From Cunninghamia lanceolata (taxonomy: Eukaryota; Streptophyta; Pinopsida; Cupressales; Cupressaceae), in contig BSBN01000038.1 of the NCBI GenBank assembly GCA_027924645.1, forward strand, positions 248,001 through 312,000: a stretch of 64,000 bases of DNA, written 5' to 3'. The number at the start of each line of letters is the position of its first letter. The stretch's first letter is position 1. Both the position numbers and the translations under genes were made by a program. Below the pieces are notes generated by a model. The model was not told where the DNA came from, made no database searches, and saw only the letters and a list, made by a program, of their open reading frames with translations. Positions 44,590 through 57,012 of the stretch are shown piece after piece.

Positions 44590-44800
44590 TCTAGCATTTC
44601 TCCAATGTTTCCCCGAGTTTCCGGGACGGGGAGACGTGAGGATAAGATTTCAGGGACGGCAAATTTTTTCCCTATTTTTTGTGGGCAGCAGGGGGATGGC
44701 TATAAAACATATAATCTATGTTGCCAGTTTGGTACGGGGTTTGGATTTTCCGGTATGTCGAATTCTTTTTCCTGGGTTCAGTATGGCTGGGTTTGGCTGT
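44590..44800 (+). repeat. G-rich dispersed repeat, related to 50040-50215
   Basis: Words such as gggacggggagacg, ggcaaattttttccc and gggggatggctat occur here. At 50040-50215 similar words occur in the same order (ggggacgaggtgggg, ggcaaaatttttccc, gggggatggctat). The element type is unknown. Confidence 0.55.
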
Positions 44801-45230
44801 AATTTATGTATGTACGTATGTATATAAAATATATTGAAAAGAAATAAATATGAATATAAATTGACAATAACTTTAATATATAAATATAATTAAATTAAAA
44901 GAACTAAATAATTAATAATTTTATTAATAATAAATATATTATATATACATAATAAAGATGTTTGACTTACTATATAAGGGGGTTGCATTTTCTACTATCT
45001 TCATTATTCAAAACAAAGAAAAAATCCTGACTACTCATTGAGCTCTACACAGTCTTAAATCTTGACTAAGACCATGAATTGACTTTCATAAATGAATAAG
45101 TGATGTAAACTTGTATGCTGTGTGAACCGAGGGTCAAGCGATTGTTCGTTTGAATGCCTAAACAACTGTATTGTGCTTCATTAACTTGTTTTCTTTGCTT
45201 GCTTGTCCATGCTCGTTTCTTTTGTCAGCA
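44801..45230. other. AT-rich segment without gene
   Basis: Mostly A/T (44810-44970), then ordinary intronic sequence. It may contain the 3' end of the LINE that follows on the minus strand. Confidence 0.4.
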
Positions 45231-46619
45231 CCAGAGTTTTGAGTATGATCATCCTAGGGGTTTTACCTTTTGGATCAGAATGGTTGTGATTTTGGGTGAT
45301 TGAGTTCCCAAATACCATTTTAGACCATATAATAGAGTAGAAAGAAGGATTTTAATGTCCACGAGGACAAATACTGGCATATCTTTTTGCCATGCTGATA
45401 TTTTACCATGCAGCTTGATGTTGAAGTCTCTTGTTTTCTCAACCATCTTCTTTTTAAACAAATCTTATAGGGAAACTACTGCAAACAAATCTGCATATTT
45501 GGCTTGAACATCCTTGTATATCTTGCACTCCAACGTAAAGTGCGTCTCTAACTCAACTACCCTGGCTGTGCAAAAGATACATATTCTCTCCTCCCATTCT
45601 TTTTTTGGTCGCTTCCATCTGCTTGTTTGACATCGAAGATGATGTAAGTTAGTCCTTAATTGGGCTATGAGCATCTTTGCTTTCCAAGTGATGTTTGCCC
45701 TTATGTAGTCCTTTTGGTGGTGATCACATGTAGGGTTAAATTCATCAAGATAATATTTCCTCTTTCTTCCTAACGCCTTTTTCCCACATAGCTGTGCAAA
45801 ATTTATCCATAACAAATGCCTTTATGTCTTTTTTATTATTTGGGCAAGCATTCAAGTTGATATTGTATTTGTTCTTCCACTTATTTTTTTGTTTCATCCA
45901 AATCCTTGTTCTTTTGTTCAAAACCTCTTTGGTGACAACCTTTGGCCATCTATTTGCCTCCATTTGTTAAATTTTTCTCAGATATCCTAGGAGCCGGATC
46001 ATAGTCACTGCCTCAATAGGGAAGGTGCCTATTTCTGCTAGAAGCACCTCATAAGGACCTAACACTTTTATTTTGACTTTGCTTGTAATCAGACGCTTCT
46101 GAATCATCTCTATTTGTCTTTATTTTATTTCTGATGTGCTGCTAGGCCATACTTAATACCCATAAAGCACCATCAAAATCACTAATAGCCTGAATAAAAC
46201 CCAAAGAGTTTTACAGTCCCATAATTCAGCCTCTCTACTTCTATTTTGCAATGCAAAAAGTGCTCTACAACATCCCAAATTTTGCTTTCTTCTACATGCT
46301 TCCCAATTAAGCTTGTTGTTGAAGTCTATCCCAAGATATTTTTACTTTGCTACTTATTCTAGGGGACCTCCTTCAAATAAAAGTTGAGCTAATTTTTTTT
46401 TTTTTTCCGGTTGATGAATATCATTATTTTTGTCTTGCTGGTGTTAACTTGCATCCCCACCTCCTTGCAAAAGTGCTCTAAGGCTTTTAAGTGCTCTTTC
46501 AGCACATGAGCGAACCTTGCAATCAAAATGAGATCATTTGTGTACAGAAGAAGCCTTAGAACATATTCTCCCAAAAGAACATCGTCCCCTCACATATTTA
46601 GCAACTCTTCTAGTTTGTC

Positions 46620-46948
46620 AATATATAAGCCAAATAAGCCATTCATGGCATCATGTGTTGGTTAAAACTTGGCATCGTGGTTGTTGCCACCAAGGTTCAA
46701 ACCCTTGCAGGGCTATTGTGCTCACAGGGCTTGTGCCTTCGCTGGGCCGTTGGGCTCGTGGGTTTGAACTGTGTGCATTGAAGCGGTCAGCGTTCAAGCT
46801 GTTGACTCTGTGTTCCAAACTCTCTCTGTGCCATTGAGCTCGTGGGCTTTGTGCCTGTAATGTCCCTTACCTGGTTTGCCCTAGAATTCGCTTGTGGATT
46901 AGATTTAGGGTTTCTTCTCTTTAAATATTCTCTTGGTATAGTACCTAT

Positions 46949-46999
<51 letters not shown>

Positions 47000-49024
47000 A
47001 ATCCATATTGCCATACGTCAGTTCTAATATCAATTACCCAACAATTCAACATAATCAACTTACAAATGAAAACACATAAGAAAGAAGAGTCATTCAGTAT
47101 GCCAGGGAGGAGAAGTCATAAATCCTTAGTAGCCTAAGGCCTACCACAGTCCTATTGCCCGAACCCTTGACGAGGGCCTATGGGGGCTGGTCCTTTTTCC
47201 GAATCCCTCGTCTGAGCCTATGGGGGCATATTCCAATGTGGGACCCCCATCCCTCCATGGTCCAAACCTTTGACTCAGGCCTACGGGAGCATAATGCCCA
47301 AACCCTCGTCTCAGGCCTATGGGGACGGAACCTTAGATGGGGTTTATAAGCAATCTACTAAGACTTATGCATTCACCCCTCCTGGCTGAATCACAAACAA
47401 AATGTATGCAGTTTCCACTCAGTTCCAATTTATACAATTTGCCTTTATCACTAGGAAATGAATCATATAGTAGTATATGATGCAACATACGATATATCAG
47501 AGTGCAAACAGTTTCTAGCCAGTTTCAAATATGCAGTTATTCTTTTATCTATTTTCATTCTGCTTCCATTATGCTATAAGAGATTCAAACAGAAATGTAG
47601 ATGACAGGACAAAAACAATAATCAGAGAAGTTATATTTATTCACAGTCATCCTTCTTATAGTTTTCTAGTTTTATGGCTTCATTCTGATACAAACTACTA
47701 TACAATATAACAACCATCATTTATATACACCTGCAGATGGAAATTAGTACCTAGACATATCATAATGATCTACAGTTATTATCCTAATGAAAGTCACAAT
47801 TGCCATGACACAATTCCCTTATTTCCTAGTCCCAATTTCCTCATAGCGGAATGAATTAAACCATGTCAGGGATAGGTTTATGCATTTTAAATGAGAAAGA
47901 CAAAGCATATGAAATAATATTATTGTTGAATAGAGGGAACTAGATGCTAGGACTGAGTGAGGAATCTCACCTGAGCCTTGATTAACACATCATCAATTTC
48001 TTACGTCTCATATGAATATGCTGCAATTATTGTCTTTAATTTCATAATATAAATATATATATTCTAAACTCAAGAAAATATATATATCTTATTCGCTCTT
48101 GATGCTGGTATGCTTAGTTATGTACTTCACTTTAGAATATATATACTCTTAATTTTAGTAAAGTATTTTATTCTCCTTTATCCTTTTCTTGTTGAATGAT
48201 GATCGATGGTGATCTAACTTCCATTGCATTTCTGTTTTGTGTTTTTTTATTCTGATGAGATATCTTCACAATGCCCACCAATATTATCTTTATATCTTGA
48301 TAGGTGCCTTTTCATCAATAGTCACCACTTTATATGGTGATCGCTGACCTATTTGTTCATTCACTGCTTAGTTAATATTATTTAATAATAATCACTCCTT
48401 TATTAGAGTGTCTACTCTCGTATTCGCTGCTTGTAAGGAAAATAAATAGTTACTTAACAATTACTACTTTATTCTCTTATATGAGATATTTGCTGCCAAA
48501 AGTCAAGTCTTATATTATATATATAAATATGTTTATTTATATTTATTTATAATAATATTTATTTATATAAGATTATATATATATAGTTAAATTATAATAT
48601 TGGATATTTAATATTTATGCTTATTTATATATTTATAATATAAAATAGTCATAATGATGTTATATTTATATATTATAAATTATATAATAGTATTATTATA
48701 TTATTTAATAATACTTAAATCAATAATACAATAAATATATTGTATTTTCATAATATTTATTATATATGTTGATTAAATATATTTGACCAAAGGGATTTCT
48801 CTGTCCATGATGTTTAAATCTTTAATTTAAACAATGCCCTAATATGGGGACATGACAGTGCCCCTGCTGGGTCGCTGAGTTTGCGGGTTTGGACTATTCA
48901 CGTTAATGCAGTGTGTTCATGCCGGGGATGAGGTCCCCCTTTTGTGGTCTCACTTGGATCAGGGCTAGGCTAAAAATTCCCCATTCACCGATAAAAAAAA
49001 TAAAAAATATATAAGCCAAATAAG
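46620..49024 (+). mobile_element. SINE with 19-bp target duplications, split by a solo LTR
   Basis: The 19-mer aatatataagccaaataag flanks the insertion at 46620-46638 and 49006-49024. Removing it with one duplication restores the LINE RT frame. The SINE (46639-49005 minus the solo LTR) is about 360 bp. Its head has an A-box-like tggcatcgtgg (46670-46680) and a B-box-like ggttcaaaccc (46694-46704), so a tRNA-derived head is likely. Its tail contains ggggatgaggtcccc, gggctaggct and an A-rich end ataaaaaaaataaaa. The tail is related to the 3' end of the LINE-type insertion at 9498-11551. Confidence 0.85.
46851..48862. mobile_element. 2,002-bp solo LTR with gtgcc target duplications
   Basis: The element (46856-48857) starts TGTAATGTCCCTTACC and ends GGGGACATGACA. 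The terminal words are near-complementary (TGTAATGTCCC / GGGACATGACA). gtgcc lies on both sides (46851-46855 and 48858-48862). It contains an (AT)n run (46955-46994), an AT-rich stretch (48500-48760) and no domains. Confidence 0.92.
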
Positions 49025-49199
49025 GTAGGGGATAAAGTGCATCCTTGTGTAACCCCTATGTCACTCCTAAAGCTTTCTGAGAGGCCTGCTTGAGTTCTGA
49101 TTTTTGCTCGAACCTCCTCATAAAGCCTATGATCTGCTGCTTTATATTGCCCTGGTATGCCTAGATTCAAATGGAATTTTGGATTAGAAACTCACAAAC

Positions 49200-50030
49200 A
49201 TTTACGATAAGAATATTTACAGAGCTGAACATGCTGAAAATCCATTTTTCTTTTTGGTTCATCCTGGCTCACACGTACGAACTTTGGGTGCACCCAAGCA
49301 TGAACTGGTCCTAGATCAGAACCCAGACTAGTTCAGGTTGGGTATGACCCCTAGTATTGGCTAACCTGTTAACATAGTATATAATGTATTTGTAATCATA
49401 TATATGTAATTATAAATATATAAAAATAATATAAACTAGGTAAATAATAAAAACAGTTATAATTTTAAGCTATATAATATAAATGAACAATAAACATTAA
49501 ATAATAAATTTTAGTTCAATTGTCAAATCATAAACTAGGCAAATAATAATAATAGTTTTAATTTTAATTTTAACCTTTTAAACTTTAATGTGCCTTATAA
49601 TGTTTCAGTTATTTGTGTTAAGGTGGTGTTGGATGAAGGTTTGACATTCGTTGAATATTTGCTGCAAACAGTTTTGACTGTTAATTACTCTGAGTGATAA
49701 AGGCATAATCCAGGTTGAAAATGTTTTTGGTTTGAGATCTATTCGCAAATGAGCATTAAATAAATTTGCAGGCAGAGTCAGCTTTTTAGGTTTTAATAGC
49801 AAATCTTGCTGCAAACACGGATCTTTCCTTATAAATGCAGGTAAAAGAAGAAGACAACCATCACTGCAAACACAGAGTTCTTTGCAAATCTGAATGTTTT
49901 TTTTTTGCATAAAAAAAATTCATTGTCCTCGGGGGATGTCATAGGCATGTGGGAATGCCCTGGTGTTCTTTCTGCGGTCCCCCATTAGAGGATGTTCCTA
50001 GGAGATGTCCCCCATAGAGAGGCATCCTTG
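49200..50030. other. Intronic segment without recognised features
   Basis: No coding region or element end is seen. AT-rich patches lie at 49380-49580. Confidence 0.5.
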
Positions 50031-51917
50031 GGATGCCCCCAATTTTGCAGAAAAATGGGGACGAGGTGGGGACATTCTGTCCCCAAATTGTTCTAGGTAC
50101 GCAGAATGGTCAAAAAATCTTGGGATGCGTCCTGGAAATGCTATGTTTCTCTGAGTTTTGGGGATGGCAAAATTTTTCCCGATTTTGGAGACGGTGGGGG
50201 ATGGCTATTAAAATAGTATTTGAAATTTTAAAGTACAAATGAATTAAAGATACCTAAAAGTAATTTAAATATACTAAAAGAAGTTGAAATTTAAAAAATG
50301 TGAACGCTAATTTCATAGCTACCAGGAGACACAAGGGTACCGGTACTGGTACAGGGATGGGGACACCGATCAAATTAAGGTACACGAGTATATGAATAAG
50401 GATACAGCTATGTTATATGTAAATGTAATCACCGGGAATTTTGGGTATGGGGATGGGTATGCAGTTCATGTTCCTATGTTGAAGTTTCCTGGCAACTATG
50501 ATTAATATATATTTACAAAAATATTAACATGATCCCATACAAAGTACACAACTCTTGAAAGCTTCTTGACAATTGAAAGGGAGTGCCACATAGGGATCCA
50601 AATCAATGTCTGTCTGAAACAGATTCAGTTATGATGTTGGTGGAGTCAACTCAACTGGTGTAAGTTTGTCTAGTCTTGTTGACACATTGAAGACACCATT
50701 TGACCAAAAATTATTTTTGGACAGTTCAATGTGTTTCTTCTAGGAAGCATAGGCTAAGGATCTCTTCTTGTGGGTGGCCTCACATGCTTTAGTGTTGTAA
50801 TGTGGACTTAACCTCCATCTAGGACAATGTTGTTAGCTGGCATTCAAATAAGCCTTTGACCACCACCAATAAGATGAAATCACAAATTTGCTTTCCATTC
50901 AACAGGTTCCTGACTTCATTAATTGCTGTCTGTTTTATTCTTTGTTTCTAACCAGTGATGCCCTTTTGTCTACATTCTTTCTTTTTATAGCAAAAATAGA
51001 TGCCAAAGAGTTGAAGTTTATCATGTTGTATGTGTGAATGAACGCATTTTGGTTCATCTAGAGCTTGTTTGAGGAACAAGTTTTCCCAATTATTGTGTGA
51101 ATGGACTGGAATCAAATATGGCAAATTTCAGCAGGTGAGCACCATCAATTTAGTTTTGCTAAATCTGGAAGGCTACCTAGATTCTTCACTCTCCTTTCTA
51201 CTCTGCCTGAGAAAGCTTGATCTCAGTCATGACAAACTCACAGGAAGCCTTTCAGTTTATTTTGCTGTTTAGAAATTGCAGGCATGGAGAGGGGAGAGGG
51301 TGTTGGCAGTGGGTCCTCTGACATTACCAGGACGTCCTGCCCTTATCCCTCATCCTCATAATGCCCTAGAAATTTGGTATGATGTCTAGGCCTGAGAGAC
51401 CCATCCTCGGGAAACATTGGAAAAATCTGAACTGCAATTGATAAAATCAGCAACAGAAATTCTCGTAGAAAATTTTGAAATATAAATTTATAAGATATGA
51501 AAGGTAACTGATTTAATAAGTAAACTGTTTCTAAAAACAGTTAATAATAAGTAAAACTTTGCTTTGATTACAACCAATAAACATCCCAAGCTTGGAAGAT
51601 GAACTACTCCCAATTTTGAAGACAGCCAAATCTTTAATTAAGTGTGAAATTGTATAATTTTATTCTATATAATCATCTCCTTATTACAATATGTCATGCT
51701 GTAACTATAGGCAAGGGAAGCTTCTCAAGAAATAACGGAACTTAACTTCATCATGAAGCAGTAAAAAAAAAACTAATCTTCACTTAATCACAAATACTGT
51801 AAAAATTCCAATATCATACCTATCCATAGCCTTTGCATGGTTTTATTTTTTCACATTCTCTATATTAAAATAAACCAGAGGTGCATGGAAAGTTGAAACT
51901 GATATGGTATTGGATAT

Positions 51918-52131
51918 GATTCATACGAATATGGTATCAGATACGGATACGGTGAATTTTCAATATCCTCTGACGAAGATACAGCTAGATATGACAATTA
52001 TAAAAAATATATATTTAATTATTTGATTCATACGAATATGGTATCAGGTACTGATACGGTGAATTTTCAATATCCTCTGACAAAGATGCAGCTAGATATG
52101 ACAATTATAAAAAATATATATTTGATTATTT
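51918..52131. repeat. 107-bp tandem duplication
   Basis: Copies begin gattcatacgaatatggta at 51918 and 52025 and run through gctagatatgacaattat to an AT-rich end. A (TA)n(TG)n microsatellite follows at 52282-52310. Confidence 0.9.
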
Positions 52132-53119
52132 ATACATTTTTTTATATTTAATTATTTATACATCTAAGGGTATTGAACATAACTTTAAAAATATTTATTT
52201 AGAATTTTTTTTGGTTTTTTATATTTTAGTTTAAAGTACTTATTTTGTAATATTATGTTTGTGTTCTTAACTTTTTAGCTTTATATATATATATGTGTGT
52301 GTGTGCGTGTAAGAACAGTTTTTTATGTTTTGTTTTTTTGCAAATTTTGTGTTCTTTTCATAAACCCTAACCCATATACAACACAAATGGTTTGGTACCA
52401 TATCCAGATGTATTAAATACAAACCATACATAGGCTTGTATATGGATATGTCTGGATACGGCATGCTGTATTTGGGAGTATCATATCCATATCCGGTATT
52501 CAATATGCTGATATGGGTATCTAGACCAAAGGGGAAGTATCCGACCACTCTGAAATTAACTTGTCTCTAAACAATGCAACCAAACCAAACTAGAACAAAT
52601 TCTATCTTTAACATCAAGCATACTTATCCTCTATTTGTATGGATATTATCTCTAATAGCATTTATTTGTTTCTGTATGGATATTATCACTAATATCCTTT
52701 ATTCCTTTCTGAACGAATAGCTCTTATATCTGCACTTTTTGCGAGATGTGTTGGGCTTATTACTGTATACATCTTTTATCAATAGGGGTTGGAGCATCTC
52801 CCACTTGTTTTTGTTACAGCATTTTATTGACAATGGCAATTGCAAAAGGCCTGCATTTGGCACTCGATCTGCTGGCCTTTTTATCCTTCTGAAGCAATGT
52901 TTGAAACTTATTGAGGAGAATGAGGTTCAAGGTGTTCGGCAAGATATCATTCAGCGTTCAATTAGGAATAGATCCTTTAAGCATAACAATTTGTTATAAT
53001 TTGCTAGTCTGCTTTGATTAATAGGGAAGGTAGCCTTGAGAAAAGGCTTGTTTAAGCCTGTCCACTAATTCAATAGCTTTCACTTCATTGTTAATTCTGC
53101 AAGGAATAAAAATGACTTA

Positions 53120-53540
53120 GCTTCTTCAACAATGCCATTGCAGGCACTTAAAATTCAACCAACACCCACAATCCAAGGGAAACCCCATTAAAATTCAATT
53201 TGATGTGTCCCATGTGGGGCAGGGTAATTTCATTTGGCTTTTTGGATAATATCTTTCTTATCTCTCATACCCTAAACAGGAATTTGGCTTGTTGGCTCCA
53301 TATTATGATAATGGGGGCAGCTTTCCAAAGAGGACTCAGAGTTCTGCTCATACAGGGCCAAGTTTGAAAAACCTCTTTAAGAGCTCGAGGTAAAACTCAT
53401 TGCAGGCACAGTTTCACAAGCAGTTCACACCAGATGTTTTGTGCATAGGGGCAGTTGAGAATGGTCTGTTGATTCTTCCTGGGCACTGCACAACCCACAT
53501 GTGAATGGACCTTGAAGTCTCATTTTTGGAAGCCTGTCAT
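53120..53540 (-). pseudogene. L1-type LINE C-terminal zinc-finger (zf-RVT) relic
   Basis: Minus-strand CGLCSAQEESTDH (about 53500-53465) is followed, after a frameshift, by ILNCPYAQNIWCELLVKLCL. Then come VLPRALKEVFQTW and SPLWKAAPIIIIWS (about 53310). The C-x2-C ... H-x3-C pattern and the PLWKAAP..I.W segment are typical of the end of plant L1 ORF2. No RT remains next to it. Confidence 0.65.
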
Positions 53541-53649
53541 CCGTTGGAATGCTGTTCTGTAAGGCATGTCAGGAAATAACATTGGCTTAAGGCAGTACAA
53601 ATTTAGTCCAGATTATTAATTTCTAATTATTAAAAAAAGGGACATGACA

Positions 53650-55740
53650 AAGGGATGTGTGCCACATGTTGGCATCTCCATCAACCTATATATAGTTGTA
53701 ATGTCATGTCCCTATGTACATAACATGCCATCCCTCCTTGACATGTCTCGTCCCTGAAACATGAGAAGCAGCCAAATAGCGAGACTGTTGCCAGACATTA
53801 CAAATATGATGCCATGCCCTATCATCCAACCATCGATAAGTGATCTTCGTGGTGGTTTTAACTTGATGGTACCTAGATCCCATCCTCGATCCACATCTCA
53901 CTACACCCATTTGATTCCATTCTTTGCCATAGTAGGTCCTCCTTTTCTGCCTTGAATAGTCATTACTTCTGTGATTCCAATGATTGTAGTTGCTCCTGTA
54001 ATTCCATGTAGATCCATAGTGTTTGGCTTGTTGATTCCATGTAGTATCATGCCTCCATGATTCTTGTCTCTCATAGTGATGCGGATGTCTATATATGGCA
54101 CCCTTTGCTATCTTTGGAACCTTCTTGAGTCTTCATCATTTTTTGCCACTTGTTTTGTTGGCTTATGAAGGAGAATAAACTTTTCCTCTTTTTTGTTTAC
54201 ATCTTTCTCCTCTTGTTTGTCCCCCTAGTTCTTTGGTGCAATCTTCAGTAGATTCCTAAACTTGCTTTACCTTGACTTTGCTTTGGTCACCACTATGTGT
54301 AATATCTTGCAATATAACTTTTTTCTTTCTGTACCAAAGCTTCATGAACTTCTTTTGCACATTAATGTTTATTGCCCCCATAGATTCCAACCAAGGATAT
54401 CCAAGAACAATATCCAACCCATCTATATCCAAAACATAAAAATATGAATGCAGAACATATTTATCCACAGAGAGCTTCAAATCTTCAAAAAATTGAATAT
54501 CCTTACCCTCAATTTGACTGTCCTTGATTTGCTTGGTTAAGTCCATGTTAATGAAATTATACCTACAACTAGGGTTTAGAGAAATAATAACCCTTTCCTT
54601 TTGAAAGCATCCATGAAATTGAAGCATTGAATCTTTCTTCCTTGGAGCTAAATTGCATGTACTTGTATCCTTAATCTTTTTTTCATCTCTTTCTCCTCCT
54701 CTTTTGGATCCCATCCATCTAAGAAAGCTTGTTCCATTTTGTTCCAAGAAGAAAGGCAACCTATAAGCCCATGAAAACATAGCATATTTCAAGTTTTTTG
54801 AAATAAAAAGCCTGGGAATCTAGACTTACAATGAGCCTTTTTGAATTGGAACCACCATTCTTTACCATTAATACTTCCATCAAATATAGGAACCTCCATG
54901 AAACTATTTTTTTAGTAGATTTCCTTTCTACCACATATTGTTAACCAAACTTTGATCATATGATTTCATAATTTTGTTGGCCCAAAATCTAAAGATGCAA
55001 ATAATAGACCCCCCATGAATTTTAGTGAACTTTCCAAAAATCTAAACAAATTAGAAAAATTCTGGGAATTGCAACTTGTAGAGTGAATTTATGAAAAACC
55101 CTAAAATTACAATAACTTACTCAATATTGATGATAAAAATCTGATTTTTGGACTGGGGCTTCCTTATATGATCCTTCAACTATAGTTAAAAAAATTGCAG
55201 AAAAAATCACACCCGTTTGTGAGATACAGGTGAGTCTTCAATAATTAGGGTTTCATCCTCCCCTTTACCCAAATCGTAGCTCCAATAATAGTTGATAAGA
55301 TCCTCACATATAATGATGGCAATAAAACATTGTAGAAGAGAGATCACACACAAAACAAGAGATGTTCGTGGTCCAGGATGCTCTAATATCCAATATATGT
55401 AGAAATAAAATAAACCCTTGAGGTAGGGTAACATTGTATAGTACTCCTTATGGAAGAAGCCACTCTATGCTATATCTCCAAGACATCCTGAATACTTAAC
55501 ATACTCTTCACATCTTCTTACAATAATAGTCACTTCCTTTATGTAGACCTCCTCCTAAAAACACAATGGAGGGGTAAACCACTAAACCCATGTAGGCCTA
55601 CTCATTACTTAATATAAATTATAATTAATGACCCAAAATAATTTAACTTAAGAAATGTGTGCCACATGTCAGCATCTCCATCAACCTGTATATATTCTAA
55701 TATCATATCCTTTGGTACATAACATATGCCGTTCCCAAAA
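53650..55740 (-). mobile_element. Retroelement fragment between about 90-bp direct repeats
   Basis: The word tgtgtgccacatg, followed by catctccatcaacct, tatata and tacataacat, occurs at 53657-53735 and again at 55656-55732. Between them lies a minus-strand gag/protease-like fragment. The repeats could be very short LTRs or parts of longer decayed LTRs; a gtaatgtcatgtccc word links the left copy to the ends of the 46856 solo LTR. Confidence 0.5.
54256..54792 (-). pseudogene. Retroviral-type aspartic protease-like fragment
   Basis: 178 open codons on the minus strand. Residues 65-160 contain LQFHGCFQKERVIISLNPSC, YNFINMDLTKQ, YFYVLDIDGLDIVLGYPWLE and SMGAININVQKKFMKL. The DIVLGYPWLESMG segment is the hallmark of the C-terminal lobe of gag-linked proteases in Ty3 elements. 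The usual DSGA/DTGA is replaced here by NPSC. It is followed by stop-rich sequence with repeated NHW and NYRSNYNHW words (54050-53950). Confidence 0.65.
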
Positions 55741-56726
55741 GTGAGGATGATTCTTGTCCACAATCAGTCCATTTTTTGTGCTTGGCAATGTTAATGGAAA
55801 GTTGCAACAATTGTAGATCTATCTCAAGTGTTCTTTTAAGGTTCTTAAACATTAAATTTATTATAACTCATTCCACATGGAAATTATGGAACTGGTGTGT
55901 AAAGCAAAAATTAATGGAGGTTTCAATGTTTGTTCTATTCATCTAAACTATAAAATCTGTAGCCGATAATGATGCTCTAGAAGTGTCCATTACTAGGGCA
56001 TTCTAGGAAACTATTGAGCATTCATTGAAATTCTTCTTGACACAAATTATTGAAATTTGCTAAACTAAATCATTGTGGGCATTTACATGCCATTACTTGG
56101 TCTGCTAAGTAAAATTTCACCCCTCTTTGCCTATCTTATATGGTTTGTTAACCAGAATTTGGGGCTTAGTCCTGTTATGCCCCATGAAGCTCATTTCCCA
56201 TTAAGATTTAAAGATGTGAGTGAAGAAATGAGGGAACTTGCAAGATATAGTAAACTAGGCCAACGAAGTATAACCAGAGTATAATATTCATATCTTTCAT
56301 GTATCAAAGTTCTATGGAACCTTATCAATTTTGCCATCACTTATAGTAGATGAAGGGATATTCTGTTTACCAGCCTGAAGATTTTTTCTGCATTGGAGCT
56401 GACTGTCATAAGCAGGCATTAGTTTGGACATATAGATTGCATTTGGTATAAGTCCTTTTTTTTTGGTGGTCTTGCAGTCATTAATTTACATTTATGTGTT
56501 CTGAAATACCTAAGCGTTTGATTGTTGATTGCCTGAAGCCTAAAATGAAACACCTTGTTTACTTCTATTTTTTGGAGGCCTTTAAGTCTTTCCTAATAAA
56601 GAGTATGGTGTACTTTGGAGACTCCCTTTCGGCTTCTGAGATTCATATATCTATGGCTATATCATCTTATGTAATATGTACTTGAGTTTTAGCTTTATCT
56701 TTACTTGTGTATATGTTTTTCAATAG

Positions 56727-57012
56727 GTATGGGTGCTGCATATGGAACGGCGAAAAGTGGTGTTGGTGTAGCCTCAATGGGTGTTATGAGGCCAGAGCTT
56801 GTCATGAAATCCATTGTGCCAGTTGTTATGGCTGGTGTTCTAGGTATCTATGGCTTAATTATTGCTGTCATCATTAGCACAGGAATCAATCCCAAAGCCA
56901 AGTCATATTATTTATTTGATGGCTATGCACATCTATCTTCTGGACTGGCTTGTGGCCTTGCTGGTCTTTCTGCGGGCATGGCTATTGGTATTGTTGGTGA
57001 TGCTGGAGTAAG
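56727..57012 (+). CDS. VHA-c: V-type H+-ATPase subunit c, exon 2
   Basis: The exon begins with GT, which completes the Cys codon from exon 1, then [20 protein letters not shown]. It continues through [20 protein letters not shown] and [10 protein letters not shown] (helix 2), [20 protein letters not shown] (loop) and [24 protein letters not shown] (helix 3). It ends at AG57012 before a GTATGT donor, so the next intron is phase 2 and the split codon is an Arg. The 94 full codons match the plant subunit c without gap or stop. Together with exon 1 this covers about 121 of an expected 165 residues. The final helix, with the proton-carrying Glu, should lie in exon 3, which was not found in the window. 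Confidence 0.96.

Larger units (their letters stand above)
45249..49170 (-). mobile_element. 5'-truncated LINE (RT plus C-terminal zinc finger), split by a SINE
   Basis: On the minus strand, RT palm sequence LGIPGQYKAADHRLYEEVRA, ESFRSDIGVTQGCTLSPTLF and GLYI (49170-49020) continues across the SINE insertion into DKLEELLNM (about 46610) and LRLLLYTNDLILIARF (about 46550; YTND for the catalytic YADD). HLKALEHFCKEVGMQVNTSK follows. The C-terminal region (45963-45465) has NRWPKVVTKEVLNKRTRIW and a cysteine/histidine cluster CIFCTARVVELETHFTLEC. Many stops occur between 46390 and 45970. The sequence right of about 49170 is unrelated, so the LINE is 5'-truncated. The LINE clade is not certain. Confidence 0.8.
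38236..56726 (+). other. VHA-c: Intron 1 of VHA-c (18,491 bp)
   Basis: The boundaries are GTATGT at 38236 and ...TTTTTCAATAG at 56726, both good consensus sites. The intron contains Penelope-like, Ty3, LINE, SINE and solo-LTR sequences on both strands, described separately. Parts not listed elsewhere (38240-38790, 39560-40370, 49200-50030, 50220-51900, 52140-53100, 55750-56700) show nothing I can identify. Confidence 0.9.

Noticed and set aside
46694..46704. Possible tRNA gene around a B-box (ggttcaaaccc)
   Set aside because: There is no cloverleaf with paired acceptor stem, and the sequence sits inside an element with target duplications and an A-rich tail. It is the tRNA-like head of a SINE.
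52739..52999. 86-codon plus-strand open frame
   Set aside because: No similarity to any family I know, no neighbouring coding signal, and it lies within the large VHA-c intron among repeats.
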